Positions 21,046-29,599 of a DNA stretch of 64,000 nucleotides are shown piece after piece (positions within the stretch are counted from its first letter, which is position 1; every line of letters begins with the position of its first letter). Source of the DNA: Nocardia rosealba (lineage in GTDB: Bacteria > Actinomycetota > Actinomycetes > Mycobacteriales > Mycobacteriaceae); assembly GCF_020216065.1 (NCBI RefSeq), contig NZ_JAIWNA010000002.1, forward strand, positions 558,001-622,000. The letters run 5' to 3'. Below the pieces are notes generated by a model. The model was not told the DNA's origin and ran no database searches. It saw only the letters and a list, made by a program, of their open reading frames with translations. A program made the translations under genes and the position numbers.

Positions 21046-21441
21046 ATGACCGGCAAATGGAGTATGGGCGCAATGATCGAAACAATTGCCGACGCAACCG
21101 GATTCAGCCGGGTCGTGCAACGTCGAGCCCCGCTGCTCGCGGTGCTGTTTCACGGCGGTCGAGACCCGAATTCGCACAAGATCAAACCGGTATTCGAACA
21201 ATTCGCCAGGACCGAGGGGCGGGCGATTTCGTGCGCGACAATGGAGTACGACGACTGGTCGAGGGTTGTCGAGGAGCATCGGATCACCGCGCTACCCACC
21301 ATTCTGATATTCGTGTACGGCGAGGTGCGTGACCGGATCGTTGGCGCCCGAACTCATCGGGAGCTGGTCGGCGACTTCGCCGAGCACATGTCCCTCCCGT
21401 TCAGTTCATCGGTTTCGACCGGATCACGCCCGGATGTTTGA
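21046..21441 (+). CDS. Thioredoxin-fold protein lacking the CxxC active site
   Basis: The 131-residue protein has the thioredoxin pattern: a central strand PLLAVLFHG, a helix, the strand GRAISCATMEYDD, and the cis-Pro segment ALPTILIFVYGEVRDRIVGA. In the place of the usual WCGPC it has GGRDPNSHK, so no redox cysteines are present; the only Cys is in the third strand. A GAGG seven bases before ATG 21046 supports the start. It may be a structural or chaperone-like member rather than a disulfide oxidoreductase. It is cytoplasmic (no signal). Confidence 0.7.
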   Translation: MTGKWSMGAMIETIADATGFSRVVQRRAPLLAVLFHGGRDPNSHKIKPVFEQFARTEGRAISCATMEYDDWSRVVEEHRITALPTILIFVYGEVRDRIVGARTHRELVGDFAEHMSLPFSSSVSTGSRPDV

Positions 21442-21666
21442 AACTGTTGGTCCGTCCCGCGAATCGAGTGCGCAGGATCATGACGAGAGATTCGAACCGC
21501 GACGCGGCGGCGAGACCAGAGCCGAGTGGCGGGCACGTCATGCAGATCATCCCTGGCCTCTCCAGCGGCGACGCCTGGGACTGGCGGGAATTCGCGCGTT
21601 GGGCGACCACTGGCGGTGACGCCCGGATGCCGATCCGGGTGGATACCGCACCGGCGGCTCGGCTGT

Positions 21667-22839
21667 CTACTTGCGAGCCTGCGTTTTACGGGCGGTTTCG
21701 CTCGCGTTGGACAGCAGCATCAGCGCGAGAACGGTGCAGGCGACCGCGAGCGGTGGCAGTGCGCCCGAACCCCACCTGGCCAGGGTGAGACCGCCGAGCA
21801 GACCGCCGAGGGAGACACCCAGGTACGTGCCGGAGGTGTTGAGCGCCAGCGCCTGTGGGGCGAGGACGCCGGACAGGGCGGCGAGCCGGGCTTGGATCGC
21901 GGGTGAGTTCCAGAAGGCGGCCGCACCCCACACGGCGAGCACCGGCAGCACGGCTGTGATCGGGACCGGGCGCATGCCCCACAGCAGCCACAGGCCTGCC
22001 ATGGACCCGGCGACGGCACCCATACCGATCAGCAGAGCGCGGTCCGGGCCGCACCGGTCGGTCATCGCGCCGCCACCCCACATGCCGAGGGTTCCTGCGA
22101 TACCGGCCAGCCCGAAGGAGAGGGCACGGGCATCGACGGCCGCCCCGGCGACATCGGTGAGGAACGGCGCGAGGTAGGTGAGCATCATCATCGAGCCGGT
22201 CATCAGTGACATGTTGGCCAACAGACCGAAGGTCACCGGCCGCCGCCCCAGGCTGCGTAGCTGGGCCCGCCAGTCGGGTGCGGGATCGCCGAACGTTTTG
22301 CGCGGCAACGTGATCAGCAGACCGGCGAGGGCGAGCACGCCGCACACCGCCATGGTGGCGAATACCGCGCGCCAGCCGAATACGCCACCGATCCAGGTGC
22401 CGATCGGCACACCGACCGCGATCGACCCGGTGACGCCAAGCGCCACCACCGCGACATAGCGGCCGACCTTCGCGGCGGGGGCCTGCTGGACCGCGGTGGC
22501 GAACAGCGCCGGGGTCGCGACCGCAGCGGCTGCCGCCGCAGCGACGCGCAGGATCAACAGGACGGTGAACGACGGCGTACCCGCCGCGGCCGCGTTGGCG
22601 GCGACGAACGCGCACAGGCTCGCCACCAGCAGCACGCGTCGAGGGGCGCGGGCCAGGACGACGGCGGCGACTGGCGCCACCAGGGCGACGGTCACGGCGA
22701 ACACGGTGATGAGCTGACCGGCGGCGGCCTGGCTCACGCCCAGATCGCGGGCGATCTCGGGCAGGACACCGGCGATCACATAGTCGTCGGTATAGAACAC
22801 GAACGAGGCGGCGAACAGCGCCGCCAACCACTTGGGCAT
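21667..22839 (-). CDS. Major facilitator superfamily transporter (DHA1-type, 12 TM)
   Basis: The 390-residue protein has twelve hydrophobic helices in two halves. The loop between helices 2 and 3 carries the MFS motif in reduced form (LARAPRRVLL). Helix 5 contains the drug/proton antiporter motif C pattern (GVTGSIAVGVPIGTWIGG). This fits the small AraJ/NepI/Cml-type exporters of sugars, purines or drugs. A GGGAGT lies eight bases before ATG 22839. Likely an efflux pump in the cytoplasmic membrane; the substrate is unknown and no regulator is adjacent. Confidence 0.9.
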   Translation of the reverse strand: MPKWLAALFAASFVFYTDDYVIAGVLPEIARDLGVSQAAAGQLITVFAVTVALVAPVAAVVLARAPRRVLLVASLCAFVAANAAAAGTPSFTVLLILRVAAAAAAAVATPALFATAVQQAPAAKVGRYVAVVALGVTGSIAVGVPIGTWIGGVFGWRAVFATMAVCGVLALAGLLITLPRKTFGDPAPDWRAQLRSLGRRPVTFGLLANMSLMTGSMMMLTYLAPFLTDVAGAAVDARALSFGLAGIAGTLGMWGGGAMTDRCGPDRALLIGMGAVAGSMAGLWLLWGMRPVPITAVLPVLAVWGAAAFWNSPAIQARLAALSGVLAPQALALNTSGTYLGVSLGGLLGGLTLARWGSGALPPLAVACTVLALMLLSNASETARKTQARK

Positions 22840-23211
22840 AGGGGTACTCCCACTGAGTGCGAAGCGGACGGCACATCCGAGGAAACGGGACGGCCGCGCG
22901 GACGACAGCGGGTCCAGCCGGTGGACTTCAGAGCAGCGCGAGTTTCCGCGCCGTCAGGGCGCGGTGTCGCCGACTCGGGGCAGCCACCGGGGGACCGGTG
23001 GCTAGGGTCTGTCCGCCTCTGTCACAGTGGTCACGAATCACACCCTACTGCGAGAACGGATATCAAACCGGGCGGAGGTGGTACCTCGTTGGCCGGCCAC
23101 AGCTTCGGTAGTACGCCCGGCACTCCATTGGCGCTGTGTGCGGCGGTGCCCGGGTGGTTGCGGTTGCGGTACGTTCCGGCGGAAGTAGTCGAGCCATCGT
23201 CTTCGGCTTTC
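22840..23211. other. Intergenic region with a 9-bp hairpin
   Basis: No gene is supported. A perfect 9-bp inverted repeat (AGCCACCGG at 22982-22990 and complement at 22995-23003, loop GGGA) lies about 140 nt upstream of the MFS gene. It has no T tail, so it may be a regulatory hairpin rather than a terminator. The rest must contain the MFS promoter on the minus strand. Confidence 0.4.
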
Positions 23212-23544
23212 CTACGGCGCAAGATCCAATACTGCTGTCCCGGTACCGAAGTCGGTCGGGACCGAGGTGTGATCGTGCACGATGAGCCACCTGCCGCCGA
23301 TCTTCTGGAAACAGGCCGTCCAGCGGAACCAGAAGTCGGTCTTCTGCCCGTCTGCCATGGTGCCCATCATCCGGTTCAGGCTCCGGCTGAAGGCCATGTC
23401 GTCGCCCACGGTGATCACCAGATCGCGTATCTCGAAATCGATCGGTCCGATGAAACCGTCGAACGTGTCCTCCCATGGCTTTCGAATCGCGAAAGCGCCT
23501 TGTCGCCAAAGTGATTCGCAGAGGATGCCTATACTGATCGAGCA
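23212..23544 (-). pseudogene. SnoaL-like/YybH-type NTF2-fold gene remnant (N-terminus lost)
   Basis: A minus-strand frame open from 23544 encodes the C-terminal two thirds of a SnoaL-like domain: KPWEDTFDGFIGPIDFEIRD, then VGDDMAFSRSLNRMMGT, KTDFWFRWTACFQKIGGRW and IVHDHTSVP, ending DLAP at 23212. An in-frame TGA at 23545-23547 precedes it and no ATG or TTG occurs before a GTG inside the domain at 23418. The first helix and strand of the fold are missing. Related intact proteins have about 140 residues. I read this as a truncated gene. A short product from GTG 23418 could not fold as the full cone-shaped barrel. Confidence 0.65.
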
Positions 23545-23601
23545 TCACGCGAGTCCCGAACGATGACTGTCCGACATCGCAGCAACAGGAGGGCCACCGC
23601 T

Positions 23602-24162
23602 TTGACGAACGACGATATCCTCGACCGTAAGTTGACTCGACGTTTCCAGACGTTCGATGTCGACAACAACGGTCGAATCGAACGCCGGGATTTCGAAAAC
23701 TCGGCCATCCGCCTCGCCGACGAGTTCGGCCGTGCCCCAGGCGCGCCCGCACGTGAGCGACTGCTCGAATTGAGTCTCGGACTGTGGGAGCGGTTGGTGT
23801 CGGCCGCCGACGCCGACAGTGACGGAACTATCGACCTCGGCGAGTACAAGCGGGCGTTCACCGCAGGTCTGCTCGTCACCGAGGAGTCCTTCGAAGCGGG
23901 GTACCGACCGTTCCTGGAAGCGATCATGGCGGTGGCCGACACCGACGGCGACGGGCAGCTGAATCTCGACGAGTACATTCGCTGGACGGGTGCGTTGATG
24001 AACCTGCCCGAATCCGATGCCCGCGCAGTGCATCCGCGTCTGGATACCGACGGCGACGGTCTGGTCGGCACCGACGAGATCCTGCAGGCGATCCGCGGCT
24101 ACTACTTCGACGAGTCGCTTGACGGCCCCGGCGGTTGGCTGCTCGGTTCGCTGCCGAATTGA
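23602..24162 (+). CDS. Calerythrin-like four-EF-hand calcium-binding protein
   Basis: The start is TTG 23602: an ideal AGGAGGG lies eight bases before it, while the upstream ATG 23563 in the same frame has no such site. The 186-residue product has four EF-hand loops (residues 19-30, 70-81, 113-124 and 148-159). All begin with Asp and follow the DxDxDG pattern; position 12 is Glu in loops 2-4 and Asp in loop 1. Spacing and length match calerythrin and the Streptomyces Cab proteins, soluble calcium buffers or sensors of the cytoplasm. No partner gene is adjacent. Confidence 0.9.
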   Translation: MTNDDILDRKLTRRFQTFDVDNNGRIERRDFENSAIRLADEFGRAPGAPARERLLELSLGLWERLVSAADADSDGTIDLGEYKRAFTAGLLVTEESFEAGYRPFLEAIMAVADTDGDGQLNLDEYIRWTGALMNLPESDARAVHPRLDTDGDGLVGTDEILQAIRGYYFDESLDGPGGWLLGSLPN

Positions 24163-24222
24163 ACTGATCCGTTCCGGCCATGCCACCAGCCGCTGTTCGG
24201 GTGACGGTTCCGAATGTCATAT

Positions 24223-24882
24223 CTATGGTGCAGCAGGCGAGTGGCGGGTGTGATTCTCGCCGGTTGTGCGGGCTTGGATCTCGTTGTCGGCGAATGCCGC
24301 TACAAGGCGGGCAGTCGTCGCGATCACCTCGTCGCGTACGTGCCTGTCTTCGAGTACGGCGGCGCGTAGGACTATGCCGAAACACGCACTGATGATGGTG
24401 ATGGTCAGTACGTCGTATTCGTCGTCGGCGCCGGGTCCGAGGATCTGGATGATCTGCATTTTGACCAGCAGTCGCAGGCGTACTTCGAGCTCGGGCATGC
24501 CGCTGCTGTAGAAGTCCAACCCGGCTATCAGTGCGCGTACGAGTGGGACGTCGGTGACCATCTCGTCGACGATGGCTTCCAAGACGCCCGAAACCAGTTG
24601 CTGCACGGGAGTGTCCGAGAGGTCGTGGGCACGTTCGGTGAATCGTCGTTCGATGTTGTTCTGGATACGGGTGAGTAGTTCTTCGACGATCGTTGCTCGG
24701 TCGGGGAAGTATCGGTAGACGGTTCCGATGCTCACCCCGGCGGCAGCGGCGATGCGGTTGGTGGAGGTATCGGTGATGCCGCGTTCGCCGAACAGTGCCG
24801 CGGCGGCATCGAGTATGTCCTCGCGTGTTGCCTTGGCACGGTCCTGAGTGGGGCGCCGTCGGTTGGTCGATTTGGGCGGCAC
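24223..24882 (-). CDS. TetR-family transcriptional regulator
   Basis: The start is placed at GTG 24882 because GAGGAGG ends six bases upstream, giving 219 residues. The N-terminal helix-turn-helix is typical: TREDILDAAAALFGERG, then TNRIAAAAGVSIGTVYRYF. The C-terminal ligand domain resembles the group with a TetR_C_33-like region (VPLVRALIAGLDFYSSG). The target is unknown: the neighbours are the EF-hand gene (convergent) and a 390-nt gene-poor stretch upstream. Confidence 0.9.
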   Translation of the reverse strand: MPPKSTNRRRPTQDRAKATREDILDAAAALFGERGITDTSTNRIAAAAGVSIGTVYRYFPDRATIVEELLTRIQNNIERRFTERAHDLSDTPVQQLVSGVLEAIVDEMVTDVPLVRALIAGLDFYSSGMPELEVRLRLLVKMQIIQILGPGADDEYDVLTITIISACFGIVLRAAVLEDRHVRDEVIATTARLVAAFADNEIQARTTGENHTRHSPAAP

Positions 24883-25272
24883 CCACACCCTCCTCGAGTC
24901 CAGCCGCGATCTCAGCGTCGGCAAGTCTAGTTACGGCGGCGATTGCCTGAAATGGGGCGAGGACCGAAATCCACGCGGCCGGACGGTGGCCGGTCACGAC
25001 GCATGAACGGCGTTGTCGGTTCGGGCATTTGGGGCCCATCCGCTGCGGGTGACTGATCGCGCAGCGCCGAGCGCAGCCATTGATGGGCGGGGTCGGCGCG
25101 GTGGGAGGGCTGCCACCTGAAGGCTTCCACCAAGAAGATCCCAGGGCACGGCAGGACCCGGATCTGCTTGTATCCACGTCACGCGTCTCGCCGCGCCTGG
25201 AACCGGGTAGTCCCGCCCGATACCGTCGACCGGGTTACACGGCGACCCGATCTCGGCCCAACCCCTGACCGC
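24883..25272. other. Gene-poor stretch
   Basis: Several short frames cross this 390-nt stretch in different phases but none has a ribosome site, family resemblance or steady third-position bias. It contains the promoter of the TetR gene (minus strand) and the 3' flank of the VIT gene. Nothing else can be supported. Confidence 0.4.
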
Positions 25273-25995
25273 TCATCCGCCGAGGGTGTCGGTGAGCGTG
25301 CCGATCGCGTAGGTCACCGCCATGGCAAGCGCACCGCCGACGACGACCCGTAGCACTGCTCTGCCTCGCGCGCTTCCGCCGAGTCGCGCGCTCAGCGACC
25401 CGGTGAGCGCGAGCGCTACGAGTACCGCCACGAAGGTCACCGGCACCCGCCACTGTGCCGGCGGCAACACGATCGCCAGCAGCGGGAGCAGCGCTCCGCA
25501 GGTGAACGCGATCGCCGAGGAGCCGGCGGCGGCCCATGGATTGGTGAGTTCGTCCGGGTCGAGTTTGAGTTCGGCTTCGGCGTGGGCGGTGAAGGCGTCG
25601 TGGGCGGTCAGTTCCTCGGCCACCTGGCGCGCGGTCGCCGGGCTCAGGCCCTTGGCCTGGTAGATCTCGGTGAGCTCGGCCAGTTCGTAGTCGGGGAAGG
25701 CGGCCAGTTCCCGTCGTTCCTTGGCCAGCAGCGCTTTCTCGGAATCGCGTTGAGTGCTCACCGATACGTACTCACCGGCCGCCATGGAGATCGCGCCCGC
25801 GACGAGCCCGGCCACGCCCGCCGCGAGGATCGTCGTGCTGTCGTTCGTCGTCGCCGCGACACCGACCACCAGACCGGCGGTGGAGACGATGCCGTCGTTG
25901 GCGCCGAGTACCCCGGCGCGCAGCCAGTTCAGCCGGGAGGCCAGGCCCTCGGTATGGGGTTCGTGCGGATGGGTGTCGGTCGGCGATTCCTGCAC
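25273..25995 (-). CDS. VIT1/CCC1-family iron/manganese transporter
   Basis: The 240-residue protein (GTG start 25995) has the family layout. There is a first helix with GANDGIVSTAGLVVGVA, a second with GLVAGAISMAAGEYVSV, a long charged cytoplasmic region rich in Glu (about 85-150, RDSEKALLAKERRELA and so on) that binds metal in plant VIT1, and three C-terminal helices. Members export Fe2+ or Mn2+ from the cytoplasm. The gene is divergent from a membrane protein of unknown function with an 86-nt gap. Confidence 0.92.
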   Translation of the reverse strand: MQESPTDTHPHEPHTEGLASRLNWLRAGVLGANDGIVSTAGLVVGVAATTNDSTTILAAGVAGLVAGAISMAAGEYVSVSTQRDSEKALLAKERRELAAFPDYELAELTEIYQAKGLSPATARQVAEELTAHDAFTAHAEAELKLDPDELTNPWAAAGSSAIAFTCGALLPLLAIVLPPAQWRVPVTFVAVLVALALTGSLSARLGGSARGRAVLRVVVGGALAMAVTYAIGTLTDTLGG

Positions 25996-26081
25996 CCGAT
26001 CAGCCTAAACGAGCTCGTCGCACCGCTGGTTCACGAAGACCTCGACGTAGCCGGCGCATCGGCGTGTCTAGGCTGTCGAGT

Positions 26082-26651
26082 ATGACGAAGTCGGGGGTGT
26101 CGTCGGAGGCGGTCGAGATATCGCGAACATGGCAGTACGCCATGCGCGCGACAACTGTGGCGTCGTGCTTCGGGACTGCGGTGTTGCTGTTCGAGGTGGT
26201 CACCGACTACACCTTGACGGCTCTGCTGCTGGCAGGTGCCGTTCTGCTCGCAGCCGGGGTGGCGTGGATGGTTCTCGCGCCGATCGGTTGCGCGAAGTAT
26301 CGCGAGTTCCGGGCAGTCATGATCGCTCCGATCGTGGTGGGAATCGGTGTCGCGCTGGTGTTTTCGGGGGTACCGGACCGGCTCGCCTGGTGGCTGTCCG
26401 CAGACTCGTTCACGCGTGCCGCGCAGGTGTGCGCGAAGGGTGATGCGGCCTGGTTCGGTGTGATGCACGTCGACGGCATCTATCCATACGACGGCGGGTG
26501 CCTCTTCGCGATCTACCCGACCGACGGCGGCGTCGCCTACTTCGCTCCCGGATCGACACCGCCGAGCGGACCGCCGCGCCCCTACGCACACGTGTACGAC
26601 CGCTTCGCCCCGAACTGGTACCACTTCAGCACACCGATCGTGCACGACTGA
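26082..26651 (+). CDS. Membrane protein of unknown function
   Basis: The 189-residue product (ATG 26082) has a short polar N-terminus and three hydrophobic helices (about 26-44, 47-68 and 83-100). A C-terminal polar domain of about 85 residues contains two Cys (QVCAKG and GGCLFA) and many Tyr and Pro (YPYDGG, PRPYAHVYDRFAPNWYHF). The arrangement suggests a membrane-anchored domain, perhaps outside the cell with one disulfide. No family is recognised. A TAGGCT ten bases upstream of the start may be a -10 box of a near-leaderless transcript. Confidence 0.65.
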   Translation: MTKSGVSSEAVEISRTWQYAMRATTVASCFGTAVLLFEVVTDYTLTALLLAGAVLLAAGVAWMVLAPIGCAKYREFRAVMIAPIVVGIGVALVFSGVPDRLAWWLSADSFTRAAQVCAKGDAAWFGVMHVDGIYPYDGGCLFAIYPTDGGVAYFAPGSTPPSGPPRPYAHVYDRFAPNWYHFSTPIVHD

Positions 26652-26670
26652 CTTCGTCCGCTACCTGTCC

Positions 26671-26877
26671 ATGCGAATTCCGCCGGACCCCCGGCCATCT
26701 CGGCCGCGCGGTAAGGCAGGCGCCGACTACGACCTCGAATTGTCGGATGCACCCCCTGATGCCAGGCACACCGCCATCCGGGACGAGGCGAAACCCGTCG
26801 AGATCCTCTGGGCCTGGCTCGAAGGTGATCGCGCAGCGGTCGACGCCCTGGACTGGGGTCCGCTCGAACAACCATGA
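26671..26877 (+). CDS. Small hypothetical protein
   Basis: A 68-codon frame with GC-rich third positions in its second half (RHTAIRDEAKPVEILWAWLE and so on) lies 20 nt after the membrane protein gene on the same strand. No good ribosome site precedes ATG 26671 and a competing frame exists on the other strand. It may be a small soluble protein or the remnant of a longer one. Confidence 0.35.
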   Translation: MRIPPDPRPSRPRGKAGADYDLELSDAPPDARHTAIRDEAKPVEILWAWLEGDRAAVDALDWGPLEQP

Positions 26878-26965
26878 CAGGCGGGCCGACGAGCAAGGGG
26901 TTCGCGAGATACGTGTGGCGGTCCGGTGGTCTCAGGAGGGGCTTGTCACCGGGTACCGTTGGGCG

Positions 26966-27769
26966 GTGAATCCAGCCGACGCGCGACTCCTCAAAGACGG
27001 TGACCTCGAGACTCGCGAGGAAAACCTGCGGCAGCTGCTGCTGCGAACCGAGGAGGGCGACGCATCGGCGGCGGAAGCTCTGCGTGCGCTCGTGCGGGAC
27101 TATCCCGACTACCACCGGACGCTGTACAGCCGGGCGCTGAATCGGGCTGGACTCTTCGGCGACGACACGCTGCGCGAGCCGCTGCTCGCCTCGCTTGCCG
27201 ACACCCGCTACAACTGCCAGGCATGGGCGGCGATGGGCTGTGCCGCCCTCGGCTTCCACGACGCGGTCCCGGGCCTGGTCGCGATGCTCGACCACCCGCA
27301 GGACATAGCCCGCGACCAGGCGATCGTCGCGCTGGGTGTGCTCGGCGACGAATCGGTGGTTCCGGCCCTCGTGCCCCTGCTGGGGGACTCGAACAGCGGT
27401 ATGCGCGAGCGTGCCGCCGAAGCCCTCGGCATGATCGGTGGCGATGCGGCGCTTGCCGCCCTCTGGGACGAGTTCGAGAACCGCCGCTACTACCGCATCG
27501 GCTACATCGCCAGCGCACTGTCGGTATTCGCGCCGGACATCATTCCGCGACTGATCGAAGCGGCTTCGAGCGAGGACGCCGACCAGCGCTACTGGGCGGC
27601 CGTCGCCCTCGGCTCGACCGGCGACGACAGCGCGGTGCCGGCACTGGAACGGCTGATGGCCACCGACCGCGGCTCGACGGTGTTCGACGGCATGGTGAGT
27701 GTCGCCGCGAAGAAGGGGCTGCGCACACTGCGCCGCATCCAGGCCGCGATCGCCGCCCGCGAATCCTGA
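26966..27769 (+). CDS. HEAT/PBS-lyase-like repeat protein
   Basis: From GTG 26966 the product has 267 residues made largely of tandem 30-residue helical repeats of the HEAT type. The phrases [60 protein letters not shown] and [20 protein letters not shown] are spaced by about 31 residues or multiples of it. Such proteins act as scaffolds or bind partners; some stabilise lyases. There is no signal peptide. No neighbour suggests the partner. The frame is open upstream but that part has weak coding character. Confidence 0.85.
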   Translation: MNPADARLLKDGDLETREENLRQLLLRTEEGDASAAEALRALVRDYPDYHRTLYSRALNRAGLFGDDTLREPLLASLADTRYNCQAWAAMGCAALGFHDAVPGLVAMLDHPQDIARDQAIVALGVLGDESVVPALVPLLGDSNSGMRERAAEALGMIGGDAALAALWDEFENRRYYRIGYIASALSVFAPDIIPRLIEAASSEDADQRYWAAVALGSTGDDSAVPALERLMATDRGSTVFDGMVSVAAKKGLRTLRRIQAAIAARES

Positions 27770-27830
27770 TCGACGGCACGTCGGCACCGGTGGCGCAGGC
27801 CCCCGCGCTGTTTTCCTCCTCGCGAGCAGG

Positions 27831-28433
27831 TCAGTTCGGCGCAGACCGCGGCAGGTGCGGGTCCATCCAGCGCAGCATCCGATCCACCGAATCCGCGCAG
27901 TCACCGTGCGCCCCCGACTCGGCCCATCCGATCAGCGCGGCGAAGGTAGCGGACTGGTAGGCGGTCGCCATGGCCCGGCAGATCGCAGCGGGGGAGTTCG
28001 GCAGCCGATCGGCGAGGTAGGCCGAGAGCGTATCGATCCACGGTCGATAGATCCGTGGTGCGGTCGCGGCGAGTTCCGGCTCCGACGAGATCAGCCGCAG
28101 CCAATCCGGCGCCAGCTCTTGGATCCGCGGATCGCGCGACACCGACTCGACGATCGCGGTCCTGACCACCACCGCGGGCGACTCCTCGGCGGCGGCCCCG
28201 GCGAGTGTCGCGCGCAGCCGCTCCGTCGCCGGTGCGACACCGATCCAGGCGATATCGGAGCGGGACGAGAAGTGCCGCAACAGGGTTCGTGTGCTCACGC
28301 CCGTGGCCTCGGCGAGCTCGTTCCAGCCGGTGGCGGCGAACCCGCGCTCGGTCCACAACCGCAGCGCACCGGCGGACACGGCCGCGGTGTCCAGCACGGA
28401 GGGACGGCCGGGACGGCGGGCAGGCTGGGTCAC
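27831..28433 (-). CDS. TetR-family transcriptional regulator (divergent from SDR)
   Basis: I prefer GTG 28433 ([12 protein letters not shown], 200 residues); TTG 28445 would add four residues but lies inside a palindrome. The helix-turn-helix region is near 17-62 ([20 protein letters not shown], then [19 protein letters not shown]). The C-terminal domain is of the type often named mycofactocin-system-like TetR. It is divergent from the dehydrogenase at 28503, with a 16-bp palindrome at 28441-28456 in the gap, so it most likely represses that gene and itself. Confidence 0.88.
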   Translation of the reverse strand: MTQPARRPGRPSVLDTAAVSAGALRLWTERGFAATGWNELAEATGVSTRTLLRHFSSRSDIAWIGVAPATERLRATLAGAAAEESPAVVVRTAIVESVSRDPRIQELAPDWLRLISSEPELAATAPRIYRPWIDTLSAYLADRLPNSPAAICRAMATAYQSATFAALIGWAESGAHGDCADSVDRMLRWMDPHLPRSAPN

Positions 28434-28440
28434 GGCGAAA

Positions 28441-28456
28441 GCCAAACAGTTTTGGC
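28441..28456. promoter_or_regulatory. Candidate TetR operator palindrome
   Basis: A perfect inverted repeat GCCAAA-CAGT-TTTGGC sits in the 69-nt gap between the divergent TetR and SDR genes, directly upstream of the proposed TetR start. The size fits a TetR operator. The assignment is positional inference. Confidence 0.6.
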
Positions 28457-28502
28457 GAAGTGTGTCAATATCGGTGGGCCGTCACCGAAACAGGAGAAAA
28501 GT

Positions 28503-29264
28503 ATGGATTTCGTCAACTCGTCCGCGATCGTCACGGGCGGCGCGTCGGGCCTCGGCTTGGCGACCGTGCAGGAACTGCACGCCAAGGGCGCCAAGGTCGT
28601 CATCGTCGACCTGCCCTCGTCCAACGGCGCGGCCATCGCCAAGGAACTCGGCGATGGCGCGGCTTTCGCGGCCGCGGATGTGACCGATGAATCGGCGGTG
28701 GTCGCGGCGCTCGATGTCGCCGAATCGCTGGCCCCGCTGCGGATCGCCGTGAACTGCGCCGGAATCGGCAACGCGATCAAGACGGTCGGCAAGAAGGGCG
28801 CCTTCCCGCTCGCCGACTTCACCAAGGTGATCAACGTGAACCTCGTCGGCACCTTCAATGTGATCCGGCTGGCCGCCGAACGCATGTCGGCCACCGAACC
28901 TGTCGGTGAGGAGCGCGGCGTCATCATCAACACCGCCTCGGTCGCCGCCTACGACGGCCAGATCGGCCAGGCCGCCTACTCGGCGTCCAAGGGCGGCATC
29001 GTCGGCCTGACCCTGCCGGTCGCGCGCGACCTGGCGAGCTTCAAGATCCGCGTCGTCACCATCGCACCCGGCCTGTTCCGCACGCCGCTGTTCGAGACGC
29101 TGCCCGAGGAGGCCTTGCAGTCCCTCGGCGCCCAGGTCCCGCACCCCTCCCGCCTCGGTCAGCCGACCGAGTTCGCCGCACTGGCCCGCCACATCGTGGA
29201 GAACCCGATGCTCAACGGCGAAACCATCCGCCTCGACGGCGCCATCCGAATGGCCCCGCGCTGA
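28503..29264 (+). CDS. SDR dehydrogenase, 3-hydroxyacyl-CoA dehydrogenase type-2 (HSD17B10) family
   Basis: The 253-residue protein (ATG 28503 after AGGAGA) matches the type-2 3-hydroxyacyl-CoA dehydrogenase group along its length. It has [11 protein letters not shown] at 12-22, Asp at the end of strand 2 favouring NAD (VIVDLPSS), NCAGIG, catalytic Ser in [15 protein letters not shown] and Tyr/Lys in YSASK. The C-terminus has [17 protein letters not shown], as in short-chain 3-hydroxyacyl-CoA dehydrogenases of fatty acid or branched amino acid breakdown. Likely cytoplasmic, probably controlled by the divergent TetR. Confidence 0.9.
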   Translation: MDFVNSSAIVTGGASGLGLATVQELHAKGAKVVIVDLPSSNGAAIAKELGDGAAFAAADVTDESAVVAALDVAESLAPLRIAVNCAGIGNAIKTVGKKGAFPLADFTKVINVNLVGTFNVIRLAAERMSATEPVGEERGVIINTASVAAYDGQIGQAAYSASKGGIVGLTLPVARDLASFKIRVVTIAPGLFRTPLFETLPEEALQSLGAQVPHPSRLGQPTEFAALARHIVENPMLNGETIRLDGAIRMAPR

Positions 29265-29282
29265 GTCGCACTGTGCCACACG

Positions 29283-29315
29283 GCATCCGGCCGCGACGTT
29301 TGCGTGGCCGGATGC
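29283..29315 (+). terminator. Hairpin terminator after SDR gene
   Basis: A perfect 10-bp inverted repeat (GCATCCGGCC at 29283-29292 and complement at 29306-29315, 13-nt loop) starts 18 nt after the dehydrogenase stop. It has only a weak T-containing tail (GTCGTCTTG), so it is a GC-rich actinobacterial-style terminator. Confidence 0.6.
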
Positions 29316-29364
29316 GGTCGTCTTGATGTTGTTCAGCGAAAGTGGGCTGTCATCTGTCCGTTAT

Positions 29365-29399
29365 CACAACGTTGTGCACTCGAAGCCGGTTGCTATGGT
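29365..29399 (+). promoter_or_regulatory. Candidate promoter with overlapping operator
   Basis: A perfect 12-bp palindrome CACAACGTTGTG (29365-29376) overlaps a possible -35 box TTGTGC (29372-29377). Sixteen bases later comes an extended -10, TGC-TATGGT (29394-29399). This would start transcription about 30 nt before ATG 29437. Pattern-based inference. Confidence 0.5.
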
Positions 29400-29436
29400 G
29401 AGGGCGCAAGAGTGTTCGTTCGGATGAAGGAAGACA

Positions 29437-29538
29437 ATGGGAAGCACTGTCCTCGACGTCATCGCTTTGGTGACGAACCGCGCTGCGGAGTTCTGGAACT
29501 GGATGGCGACCGGATCGTCGGGGTTCCCGCCGCTGTGA
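29437..29538 (+). CDS. Candidate 33-residue hydrophobic peptide
   Basis: ATG 29437 is preceded by AAGGAAG at five bases and opens a 33-codon frame with mostly G or C in third positions. The product starts MGSTVLDVIALVTNRAAEFW and has an amphipathic or hydrophobic helix followed by a short Gly/Pro tail. It lies between a promoter-like element with a palindrome and a hairpin terminator, so the whole looks like a tiny transcription unit. Short helical peptides of this size form cell-wall channels or act on membranes in mycolic-acid bacteria, but no homology can be claimed. A 40-codon frame from ATG 29424 overlaps it and is the alternative. Confidence 0.45.
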   Translation: MGSTVLDVIALVTNRAAEFWNWMATGSSGFPPL

Positions 29539-29561
29539 TCGGCTGACACCATATTTGTCCG

Positions 29562-29599
29562 CGAAACCTCCGAACGCCCCTGGGTTTTCGGGGGTTTCG
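29562..29599 (+). terminator. Hairpin terminator after the small peptide frame
   Basis: A 13-nt arm CGAAACCTCCGAA (29562-29574) pairs with TTCGGGGGTTTCG (29587-29599) with a single G-T-type mismatch and a 12-nt loop. It lies 24 nt after the stop of the 33-residue frame. Confidence 0.55.

Noticed and set aside
24927..25182. Short minus-strand frames that might be a gene upstream of the TetR gene
   Set aside because: Three phases are equally open, without coding bias or ribosome site; the similarity to any family is not convincing.
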